From assembly GCF_014201315.1 (NCBI RefSeq), contig NZ_JACHDY010000001.1, positions 124,001 to 188,000 of the forward strand: 64,000 nucleotides of DNA. The letters run 5' to 3'. A model generated the notes under the pieces. The model had not been told where the DNA came from and did not search any database. It saw only the letters and a program-made list of their open reading frames with translations. Below are positions 46,808 to 54,341 of the stretch, in pieces. The stretch comes from Edaphobacter lichenicola (GTDB lineage Bacteria > Acidobacteriota > Terriglobia > Terriglobales > Acidobacteriaceae). Position numbers and translations under genes: made by a program. The first letter of the stretch is position 1; each line of letters opens with the position of its first letter.

Positions 46808-48213
46808 GCATCGATCTCCGCTGTGGAGCTTGCATTGGTGTCCTGATGAAGTTTTTCAGACTGGATGAAACGGCGGCGGGAGGCGTCGAAGTCGAAGAGC
46901 TCGGCGTAGCGGCCCCAGTTGATGGCCGTCTCCAACTGGCGGAGAGTCTCGTCTTCGCTGAACTGCTCGTCGAGCATGTCGTGGAAGAACTCCTCGGGCA
47001 CGCTGCGATCGCTCTTGGATTCGATGGCGCGGACGATCTGACGAAGGAGGAGCACGTTTTCGACGGCGGCGGTGCGAAAGAGCTCCTTCTGCCGCAGGAT
47101 CTCGGAGTTGGCATACTCCGCGCCAGTGGGCGTGATGGCGGCGTCGCCTTCTGTAACCGTGAGGAAACCTAATAGCTGCGCCGCGTCGACGATGGGCAGC
47201 AGGTCGTCGATCTGGAAGGCGAGGTCGTCAGCGAGGCGATAGATGTCGTCCTTGCCGTTGTGGTCGAGCACAAGCTCCAGCAGACCTGCGATTCCGCCGG
47301 GCCGTGCATGCGGCAGCATCTGATAGTGCATCTGCCTCTGATCGCGCACCTTCTTTCCGGTGGAGGTCTGAGGTAGTGCTGGCGGCTGAGCGTCAGGCTG
47401 CGTCAGGACTTTGTAGATGTAGTCGACCAGCTGCGTGAAGGCGTTTGCTTTGCGGTCGCGCGGATGGGGAATCGCGACGCGGAAGTCGGTTCGCACGTGG
47501 CCCGGGTTGCGTCCGAGGACGATGATGCGATCGGCCAGCTGGACGGCCTCTTCGATGTTGTGGGTCACGATGAAGATCGACTGCGTCGGGATGGTCTTGT
47601 TCTGCCAGAGTTCCAACAGTTCACTACGCAGGTTCTCCGCTGTGAGCACGTCGAGCGCGGAGAAGGGCTCGTCCATGAACAGGACTTCGGGCTCGACGAC
47701 CAACGCGCGCGCGAAGCCGACCCGCTGCCGCATACCGCCGGAGAGCTCCTTGGGATAGGCGGCCTGGAAGCCGTCGAGTCCAACCGTGTCGAGAATCTTC
47801 ATGCCATGTTTGCGACGCTCTGCGGCGTCCATGCCGCGAGCCTTCAGCGGTGCTTCGACGTTTTCGAGCACCGTCAGCCACGGGAAGAGGGCGAAGCTTT
47901 GAAACACGATTGAAACATTGACCTCGGCGGTTGCAATTGGCTTTTCATGCCAGTACACTTCGCCGGCAGAGGGGGCGGACAAACCGGTCAACATCCGCAG
48001 CAGGGTAGACTTTCCCGAGCCGGATGGCCCAAGTAGCGCAACAATCTCTCCGGCCGTAATCGACAGGTCGGTGGGCGAAATTACCTGGATGCGGTTTTCG
48101 CTTGGTTGCGCGTAGTATTTTTCAACACGTTCGGCACGAATGATGGCTGGCTGCATAGGAAAATTGAGTGGTACTGGATGCGGCGATTGAATTTGTGGCG
48201 GTTTGTTGGTCAA
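46804..48213 (-). CDS. ABC transporter ATPase with C-terminal AAA-associated domain
   Basis: 469 residues. The nucleotide-binding domain has Walker A GPSGSGKST, Q-loop IVFQSFALFPW, signature LSGGMRQR, Walker B EVLFMDEPFSALD and the H-loop VTHNIEEA. After about residue 300 comes a helical extension (GGIAGLLELVLDHNGKDDIY, RLADDLAFQIDDLLPIVDAA) typical of the AAA-associated domain in NitT/TauT-type ATPases, probably regulatory. The start is TTG at 48213 with AGAGGTGG adjacent, or ATG at 48156 without a ribosome-binding site. It is the first gene of a two-gene operon with the fused permease. Confidence 0.93.
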   Translation of the reverse strand: MTNKPPQIQSPHPVPLNFPMQPAIIRAERVEKYYAQPSENRIQVISPTDLSITAGEIVALLGPSGSGKSTLLRMLTGLSAPSAGEVYWHEKPIATAEVNVSIVFQSFALFPWLTVLENVEAPLKARGMDAAERRKHGMKILDTVGLDGFQAAYPKELSGGMRQRVGFARALVVEPEVLFMDEPFSALDVLTAENLRSELLELWQNKTIPTQSIFIVTHNIEEAVQLADRIIVLGRNPGHVRTDFRVAIPHPRDRKANAFTQLVDYIYKVLTQPDAQPPALPQTSTGKKVRDQRQMHYQMLPHARPGGIAGLLELVLDHNGKDDIYRLADDLAFQIDDLLPIVDAAQLLGFLTVTEGDAAITPTGAEYANSEILRQKELFRTAAVENVLLLRQIVRAIESKSDRSVPEEFFHDMLDEQFSEDETLRQLETAINWGRYAELFDFDASRRRFIQSEKLHQDTNASSTAEIDA

Positions 48214-48325
48214 CCACCTCTGCGCTCAGCGTATCATTACTAGGTGGGCGAAATATAAATCCGCCGCCTGCGTACGTCACATTTAAAACTGAAATTTGAA
48301 CCTTCTACTTTTGGGGAAACTTAGC

Positions 48326-48709
48326 ATGGCAGATTTAACCTCTACCGCAACACCCAAGCCCAAGGTGCTGGTCGCTGACGACGAGCAGGTGATTGCGAAT
48401 ACTCTGGCGATAATTCTCAACCAGGCAGGCTTTGAGGCGCGTGCCGTGTTCAGCGGCGAGAAGGCCGTCGAGTTGCTCGATAGCTTTCAGCCCGATATGC
48501 TCATCAGCGACGTCATCATGACCGGAATGACCGGCATCGAAGCGGCCATCATCACGCGCAGCAAGCTGCCGAAGTGCAAGATCCTTCTCTTTTCAGGCCA
48601 GGCCGCTACTGCGGATCTGCTCGAAAAGTCTCGTGCGCAAGGTCACGAGTTCGAGATCCTCGCCAAACCCGTTCATCCGACCGATCTTCTCGCAAAACTA
48701 CGCGGATAG
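48326..48709 (+). CDS. Single-domain response regulator
   Basis: 127 residues consisting only of a receiver domain: acidic pair in VLVADDEQV, phospho-acceptor Asp in DMLISDVIMTGMTG, and conserved Lys in ILAKPVHPTDL. No output domain. It would relay phosphate or bind a partner, like CheY. No histidine kinase is adjacent. The start ATG 48326 follows GGGGAAA; an upstream in-frame ATG/TTG region at 48296 is less likely. Confidence 0.9.
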   Translation: MADLTSTATPKPKVLVADDEQVIANTLAIILNQAGFEARAVFSGEKAVELLDSFQPDMLISDVIMTGMTGIEAAIITRSKLPKCKILLFSGQAATADLLEKSRAQGHEFEILAKPVHPTDLLAKLRG

Positions 48710-48756
48710 CTCTCAGGCCGCCTCAGCACGAACGATGAAAACAGCGGGACTTCGGT

Positions 48757-48807
48757 CCTGCTTTTCTCTGCCTCCTGCTTTTCTTTGCTACCTGCTTTTC
48801 TCAGCTA
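48757..48807. repeat. Three 17-bp tandem repeats
   Basis: CCTGCTTTTCTCTGCCT, CCTGCTTTTCTTTGCTA and CCTGCTTTTCTCAGCTA, in the gap between the response regulator stop and the WcaF-like stop. Non-coding as far as can be seen. Confidence 0.8.
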
Positions 48808-48825
48808 CAAGGAGCAGCAACTGCA

Positions 48826-49437
48826 TCAGGCATGGTTGGAAGAGGGGATGGGGAACTGACGCCGCTCCTTTACTTTGACCGCAGGCACTCCAGCGTACAC
48901 TGTCCAGGCCTCGAGGCTTCGCGTGGCAACCGACCCCAGCCCAAGCACCGCTCCCTCTCCAATGTTGACTCCCGGCGCGACCGAGGCCCGGGCGCAGACC
49001 CAGGCGTACGCTCCAATATTCATCGCATAAGCGATCAACGGAAAAGCCGGATCGTCGTAGTCGTGGGTCGCCCCGCAGACGTACGCTTCCTGAGAAAGAA
49101 TGGCGTGCGACCCCAGAGTGACCGGAGCCGGGTTGTAGATCTCAACGCCATCTCCCGCGGTCACTTGATCGGCACAGATCAAATTCCACGGAGCCCACAC
49201 CTTGGAGCGCGGATAAAAGTGGCAGTTCGGCCCCATCTTCGCTCCAAAAAGACGAAGCAAAAACACTCTCCAGGAATGTAACGGTCTTGGTGACGTTCTA
49301 TAAAAAATAGCCCAGCAGAGGTTCCAATTCAACCGCCTCAGACGATCTCGCAGTGAAAATGCCGGACGCAGGTAGGGGTCCGCGGCCGTCTCCGCCGGGA
49401 TATGGTCTGCCGCGTTGTAATGAATCTGCTTGGGCAT
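48826..49437 (-). CDS. WcaF-type putative colanic-acid acetyltransferase (left-handed beta-helix)
   Basis: 204 residues: N-terminal NWNLCWAIFYRTSPRPLHSW, FLLRLFGAKMGPNCHFYPRS and hexapeptide repeats, with GATHDYDDPAFPL and the acceptor-proximal WVCARASVAPGVNIGEGAVL, as in WcaF-like O-acetyltransferases. It acetylates exopolysaccharide sugars from acetyl-CoA. ATG 49437 (GGAAGG upstream) is used; the frame is open 29 codons further upstream, overlapping the previous gene's end. Last gene of the minus-strand EPS run. Confidence 0.9.
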   Translation of the reverse strand: MPKQIHYNAADHIPAETAADPYLRPAFSLRDRLRRLNWNLCWAIFYRTSPRPLHSWRVFLLRLFGAKMGPNCHFYPRSKVWAPWNLICADQVTAGDGVEIYNPAPVTLGSHAILSQEAYVCGATHDYDDPAFPLIAYAMNIGAYAWVCARASVAPGVNIGEGAVLGLGSVATRSLEAWTVYAGVPAVKVKERRQFPIPSSNHA

Positions 49438-49447
49438 CGGCGCCTTC

Positions 49448-50623
49448 CTACTCCGAATCCACGGCAGTGGGAGTAAGAACCGTAGCTGTTCCAAATAGTC
49501 GGATGATCGCCTTTGCGTTCTCACGCATATCGTAGCGGCGATGGAAACATTGATACGCCAACTCCGCCATACGCTGCCGCTCTGCGACGGTCATACCGAT
49601 CCACCCCCTCAGCAACTTCAAGGTGCCGTCGGGAGTGTCCAGCTCCATCAACCCCGCGCCGTCCTCCGCAATCTCTTCCGCGATGTTCACCTTGTCGGCC
49701 AGCAGAACGGGCTTTCCGCAAGCCAGCGCCTCGGCCACTGCAATGCCGAAGTTCTCCTGGTGCGAGGGCAGAATGAAGGCCTCCGAACCGTAGAACGCGC
49801 CCCACTTCGCATCGCCAGTCACCATCCCCGGCCAAAAGACGCGGTCCTTAATTCCCAAATTCGCCGCCGTCGCCTTCAACTTGGCGCTCCACTGCTGCTG
49901 GTCGGGTCCCGCCATCACCAGATACAGATCCGGATCGTCAGCCGCAACCTTCGCGAATGCGTCGATCAGCATATCGCAGCCCTTCTTGCGATGAATTCGC
50001 CCGAGAAAAACAAGATATCGCTTCCCCTTCGCTTCGGGGCACTTCGCAAAAAAGGCACGCTTCTGGACCTCGGGATCACCGTTCGGGCCGCTTGCACCAT
50101 AGGGCACCACATAGGCATTCCAACGGTGCAGCCAGAAGCTCTGCTCAGCCAACCGCTTCTCAGCCTTCGAGGTAAAGAGCACGCGGTATGCTCCACGCAG
50201 TATCCAGTACTCGGCGGGAATCCAGTACAGCCACTTCTTGATGTGCTTCAACGGAAAGGCGTGCTTGAAGTAAGGGTCCAGCATGCCGTGCGTGAAGACG
50301 ACATAAGGGGTATTGCCTGCCAGTGTTCGCCACGCCGCGTAGCCGCAGTACTGCCAAAGGCCATTCACCACCACACCGTCGAAGCGATGACGATTATCTC
50401 TCAACCAGGGCAGCAGCTTGGAGTTGAACCCATAGGTAGTATTGGTAGGACCTAACGCATGGACTGGAAATCCGACATCGTTGAGGTATGGCGCTGACGG
50501 ATCGTCGAGCGTGACTACCTCGCCGGTATAGCCGATGGGTCCGTAACTGAGCAGTACCCGCACCGACTCTGTAGGGCCGCCAGCCTCAGGGTTCAGTGTT
50601 CCAATGATGTGCAGAATCCGCAT
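49448..50623 (-). CDS. GT4 glycosyltransferase (GT-B fold)
   Basis: 391 residues: N-terminal MRILHIIGTLNPEAGGPTES, C-terminal domain with YLVFLGRIHRKKGCDMLIDA (donor-binding start), FWPGMVTGDAKWGAFYGSEA and FILPSHQENFGIAVAEALAC (the E-x7-E motif). It is a retaining GT4 enzyme adding a sugar to a lipid-linked EPS intermediate in the cytoplasm. It lies 11 bp upstream of the acetyltransferase and 73 bp downstream of the next glycosyltransferase. Confidence 0.93.
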   Translation of the reverse strand: MRILHIIGTLNPEAGGPTESVRVLLSYGPIGYTGEVVTLDDPSAPYLNDVGFPVHALGPTNTTYGFNSKLLPWLRDNRHRFDGVVVNGLWQYCGYAAWRTLAGNTPYVVFTHGMLDPYFKHAFPLKHIKKWLYWIPAEYWILRGAYRVLFTSKAEKRLAEQSFWLHRWNAYVVPYGASGPNGDPEVQKRAFFAKCPEAKGKRYLVFLGRIHRKKGCDMLIDAFAKVAADDPDLYLVMAGPDQQQWSAKLKATAANLGIKDRVFWPGMVTGDAKWGAFYGSEAFILPSHQENFGIAVAEALACGKPVLLADKVNIAEEIAEDGAGLMELDTPDGTLKLLRGWIGMTVAERQRMAELAYQCFHRRYDMRENAKAIIRLFGTATVLTPTAVDSE

Positions 50624-50696
50624 AATTCTTCGACTATCAACTGTTAAGCATAGCAGCAGAGGTTGTCCTCAATAAACGCTCGCACTTAAGTTGTAG

Positions 50697-51947
50697 TCAC
50701 GTTGACAACCTCCTGGTCACGGCCGCGATCGCTCGTCGAAGACCGATCATATCCTTCTCATAACTCCACGCAGAGATCCTGTTCAGACCACGCTGTCCCA
50801 TGATCCTCGCTGTCTCGGGGCTTTCGAGAACTCGGTGCAGCGCCTCCGTCAGAGCGTTCACATCGCCCACAGGAAACACACAACCTTCGACGCCATCGGT
50901 CACCAGATCGGGTTGGCAACCCACGTCATCGGAGAGGATCACGGCGCGTCCCGAGTTCATGACTTCGTTCACAATCAGTCCCCAGGGTTCGTCCTGCGAG
51001 GGCAAGACAAAGACCGTGGCGAGACTAAAAAAACCTGGCAGCTCCGATTGATTGCGAAAGCCGCAAAACCGAACTCCACCAGCGCCGCTCTCGGAGACTC
51101 GCCTCTCCAGCGCCGCCCGTTCCTCGCCATCCCCCACGATCACGAGGTAGGGAACCGGAGCGCTTCCAGCTTCAGAGCAAAGACTCAGATATGCCTCAAG
51201 CAGATCTTCGCACCGCTTCCGTCTCTGCAGCTTTGAGGCAAACAGAATGACAGGGCGGGAGGCGTCAAGGCCAAGCTCCCGCAGCAGATCGCCTCGTCGC
51301 AGATCGGCCTCTCGGCTGCGACTCTGAAAGTAGTCGTTGTCCACCGCATACGGCATCGAGAACTGCGGAAGCTCCTCGCCCAGAGCGTGACGCCAGTACG
51401 CCGCATTCAAACTCCCAATCGGCAGCACTCCGTCGACGAGTAGCTTCAATCCGCTGAAGAAAAGGCGCTTCGCCATCTGCTTGAGAGCACCGGCCTGTCT
51501 TCTTCCAAGGCGCGACTCCGCACGAAGCAACACCGGGATACCCAGTGCCTTGGCCATCAGCATTGCCTGCAGCGTGTTCAGCGTCGAGTAGCCATGAACC
51601 CAAAGCACGTCGAATCCACGCCTCTCTTTGCCTCCTCGAAGCCGGCTAAAGATGCCGTAGTTCAACTGGGCCGTCGGCCCGGTTCTCCTCTTGTCCCATA
51701 TCGCCGGGAGAAACTCGTAACGATAGCCGTCAAGCAGAGGCACATCCCACTTCACGTCCACGCCAAATCCCTTGTCGACATACTCCTGCACCGAGAAGTT
51801 CGAGGCAAAGAAAACAGTCAGTTCAATATCGGGCTCCTGTGCGATTCGCCGCAGCAACGGGGCCTGGTACTGGATGGGATGGCTCACCAGGTAGGCGACC
51901 TTTACCTTCTTTGTGTTGCCCTCTCGGCTTTGGTCAGGAGATCTCAT
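50697..51947 (-). CDS. GT4 glycosyltransferase, paralogue 1
   Basis: 416 residues: VAYLVSHPIQYQAPLLRRIA at the N terminus, ILFASKLQRRKRCEDLLEAY, VRFCGFRNQSELPGFFSLAT and VFVLPSQDEPWGLIVNEVMN with the E-x7-E-like donor motif. It shares long identical runs with the gene directly upstream, so the pair arose by tandem duplication. Gap to that gene: 14 bp. Confidence 0.93.
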   Translation of the reverse strand: MRSPDQSREGNTKKVKVAYLVSHPIQYQAPLLRRIAQEPDIELTVFFASNFSVQEYVDKGFGVDVKWDVPLLDGYRYEFLPAIWDKRRTGPTAQLNYGIFSRLRGGKERRGFDVLWVHGYSTLNTLQAMLMAKALGIPVLLRAESRLGRRQAGALKQMAKRLFFSGLKLLVDGVLPIGSLNAAYWRHALGEELPQFSMPYAVDNDYFQSRSREADLRRGDLLRELGLDASRPVILFASKLQRRKRCEDLLEAYLSLCSEAGSAPVPYLVIVGDGEERAALERRVSESGAGGVRFCGFRNQSELPGFFSLATVFVLPSQDEPWGLIVNEVMNSGRAVILSDDVGCQPDLVTDGVEGCVFPVGDVNALTEALHRVLESPETARIMGQRGLNRISAWSYEKDMIGLRRAIAAVTRRLST

Positions 51948-51961
51948 GGAGTCGGCCTGTG

Positions 51962-53215
51962 TTAGGCGATGATCTTTCGTGTCAGTTGCGCGATAGCCCG
52001 GCGCAGCGCCTGAATGTCCTCTTCAAAGCTCCAGGCGTTGATTCGGTCGAGGGCGCGCTGACCCATCTGCGCCGCGGCCTCCGGCGTCGCCAGCACGCGT
52101 CGCAGCGCCTCGGCGAGCGCGGTCACATCCCGCACGGGGAACACATATCCCTCCACCCCATCCGTCACCAGATCGGGTTGACACCCGATATCGTCGGACA
52201 GAATCACCGCGCGCCCAGCGTTCATCACCTCATTCACCACCAACCCCCAGGGCTCATGGCGGGCGGGCAGGACAAATACGCTTGCGAGATCAAAGAACCT
52301 CGGCAGCTCCGACTGATTGCGAAACCCGCAGAAGCGAACGTCCGTCAACCCGTGTGAGCTGGCCTGTTCTTCGAGCGCAACTCGCTCCTCTCCGTCGCCA
52401 ACGATGAGCAGATAGGGGCGTGGCTTGTCGCTCTCGTCGTTGATCAAGCTCCCATACGCGTCGATCAGATCGGAGCAGTGTTTGCGCTGCTGTAGTTTGG
52501 AGGCGAACAGGATGACTGGTCTTCCGGCATCAAGGCCAAGCTCTCTGCGGAAGGCGTCGCGCGTCGCAGCCGCCTCCAGGCTTCGTCGCTGGAAGTAATC
52601 ATTGTCCACCGCATAGGGCATCACAAATAACGGCACATCGTCGCCCAGATAGTGCCGCCAGTACTCGGTATTCAACGTGCCGACAGGCAGTACTCCATCC
52701 ACTATGTTCTTCAGAAACTGAAAGAAGAGCGTCTTCAGAAGAAGCTTCGGGCCACTCCGTGCGCGGTCTCGCAGCCACATGTCGGCGCGCACCAGCACGG
52801 GGATTCCCAGCGCCTTCGCGGCCACCATTCCGTGCAGCGCATTCACCATGTTGTAGCCATGGGTCCATAGCAAATCGAAGCCGGGCTCTCCATCGCGGCC
52901 GCGAAGCTCGCTGAAGATGCCGTAGTTCAGTGGGGTGGTCACTGTCTGCGTGCCGTCGTCACGGATCACCGGCAGAAATTTATGGCGGTATCCCTCGAGC
53001 AGCGGCACGTCCCACTTCACATCCACGCCGAAGCCTTCATCCTGGTAGCTGCGAACCGAAAAATCCGAGCCGAAGAAGACGGTCAGGTCGATGTCCGGCT
53101 CCTGCGCGATGCGGCGCAACAGCGGAGCCTGATACTGGATAGGATGGCTCACCAGATAGGCCAGTCTTACTCTCTTCTTCAAGCCTTTGCCAACGTCCGA
53201 CGAGGGTAAAACCAT
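51962..53215 (-). CDS. GT4 glycosyltransferase, paralogue 2
   Basis: About 418 residues: LAYLVSHPIQYQAPLLRRIA, VILFASKLQQRKHCSDLIDA, VRFCGFRNQSELPRFFDLAS and VFVLPARHEPWGLVVNEVMN. Close paralogue of the downstream gene. The ATG at 53215 is chosen; a TTG at 53278 would overlap the exporter gene's end and adds residues without family similarity. The two paralogues may add successive sugars or have diverged in donor specificity. Confidence 0.92.
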   Translation of the reverse strand: MVLPSSDVGKGLKKRVRLAYLVSHPIQYQAPLLRRIAQEPDIDLTVFFGSDFSVRSYQDEGFGVDVKWDVPLLEGYRHKFLPVIRDDGTQTVTTPLNYGIFSELRGRDGEPGFDLLWTHGYNMVNALHGMVAAKALGIPVLVRADMWLRDRARSGPKLLLKTLFFQFLKNIVDGVLPVGTLNTEYWRHYLGDDVPLFVMPYAVDNDYFQRRSLEAAATRDAFRRELGLDAGRPVILFASKLQQRKHCSDLIDAYGSLINDESDKPRPYLLIVGDGEERVALEEQASSHGLTDVRFCGFRNQSELPRFFDLASVFVLPARHEPWGLVVNEVMNAGRAVILSDDIGCQPDLVTDGVEGYVFPVRDVTALAEALRRVLATPEAAAQMGQRALDRINAWSFEEDIQALRRAIAQLTRKIIA

Positions 53216-53258
53216 ATCTTGTAGGTTCTCAGGCGAAGCCCGGTCGATGCGTCCGCCA

Positions 53259-54341
53259 CTACTGTTGAACGGCAACAATCAGAATCGAGATAATACCTAA
53301 CAGTGTAGCGATTCCGCCGTTCTTAATAACTGCTTTCATCGGACTGGTCGGCATGAATACGATGTCTTCGGCCTGCAGGACAGGATCCGGAACCTTACCG
53401 TTGATCACCTTCATGATGTCGACGCGAACCACCTGCCGGGTGGTGCCGGTCGTACGGATAATTCTGAGGTCGCTATATTTGCCTTCAAAGCCCGGGCCGC
53501 CCGCAAGAGCTGCCACCTTCATCAGAGTGATAGGAGAGTTTTGTTGTAGCGGGATCGCTCCCTGAACCTTGAAGGCGCCCAGCAAATAGACCACGCCAAC
53601 CCGGGGAACGATAATCGTATCGCGCGGAAAGATCGGGATGTTGATCAGCGCACTCTTCGCGGGATCGGTGCCAAGGTCGATGACGATCGGCTCCGCTGCG
53701 CCATAACGATTGATCGTGAGGACGTGGCTTGCGGTCGACGGCAGTCCTCCACCTCCACCCACAACGGTTGTTGCTCCTCCACCAGTCCCGCCTCCGCCGC
53801 CCGCAGCCGCCAGTACATCAAACAGGCGGCGCTGACCAACTACCGGCACGATCCCTTTCACTTCGCCCATAAGTGTAACGACCTGATTCGGAGATTCCGA
53901 AATCTGAATCGACACCTGAGGATCACGATACATGCCGGCCGATATGAGCTTCTGCGCGATCAGATTCTGGGCCTGATGAACGGTAAGGTCGTTCACCATC
54001 ACACTCCCAATCAGAGGCAGTTGAACGGTGCCGTCAACGCCGATCCGCGCGACCGGGGTGTAATCCTGGTTTCCGTATATCCGTATGGAGAGCACGTCCC
54101 CAATTCCAAGATAGGCGTCGCGGCCCGCTGGGAACAGAATTGCAGGATCGGTTGTGATCGTGATCGGGGGATTCACCTCGGCCGTGATCCCGAGCGCCGG
54201 TCCGCTGAACTGCGCCTCCGCGAAGCGGCCGCAGAGCGCCATCAGAAGAAAAACAGCGGAAGCAAGCCAGACCTTGCGACAGTCAATTTGATTCACGTGC
54301 TTCTCGGCTCCTGTCCGGAGACCTTCCCGTCTCTGTCTCAT
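53259..54341 (-). CDS. wza: Polysaccharide export protein (Wza-like)
   Basis: 360 residues: signal peptide-like segment (VWLASAVFLLMALCGRFAEA), polysaccharide-export domain (YLGIGDVLSIRIYGNQDYTP, VDGTVQLPLIGSVMV) and SLBB domains (VTLMGEVKGIVPVVGQRRLF, VYLLGAFKVQGAIPLQQ), then a C-terminal helix (GIATLLGIISILIVAVQ) that would span the outer membrane. A Gly-rich low-complexity insert (GGGGGTGGGATTVVGGGGG) sits in mid-protein. ATG 54341 overlaps the kinase stop (ATGA). Confidence 0.92.
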   Translation of the reverse strand: MRQRREGLRTGAEKHVNQIDCRKVWLASAVFLLMALCGRFAEAQFSGPALGITAEVNPPITITTDPAILFPAGRDAYLGIGDVLSIRIYGNQDYTPVARIGVDGTVQLPLIGSVMVNDLTVHQAQNLIAQKLISAGMYRDPQVSIQISESPNQVVTLMGEVKGIVPVVGQRRLFDVLAAAGGGGGTGGGATTVVGGGGGLPSTASHVLTINRYGAAEPIVIDLGTDPAKSALINIPIFPRDTIIVPRVGVVYLLGAFKVQGAIPLQQNSPITLMKVAALAGGPGFEGKYSDLRIIRTTGTTRQVVRVDIMKVINGKVPDPVLQAEDIVFMPTSPMKAVIKNGGIATLLGIISILIVAVQQ

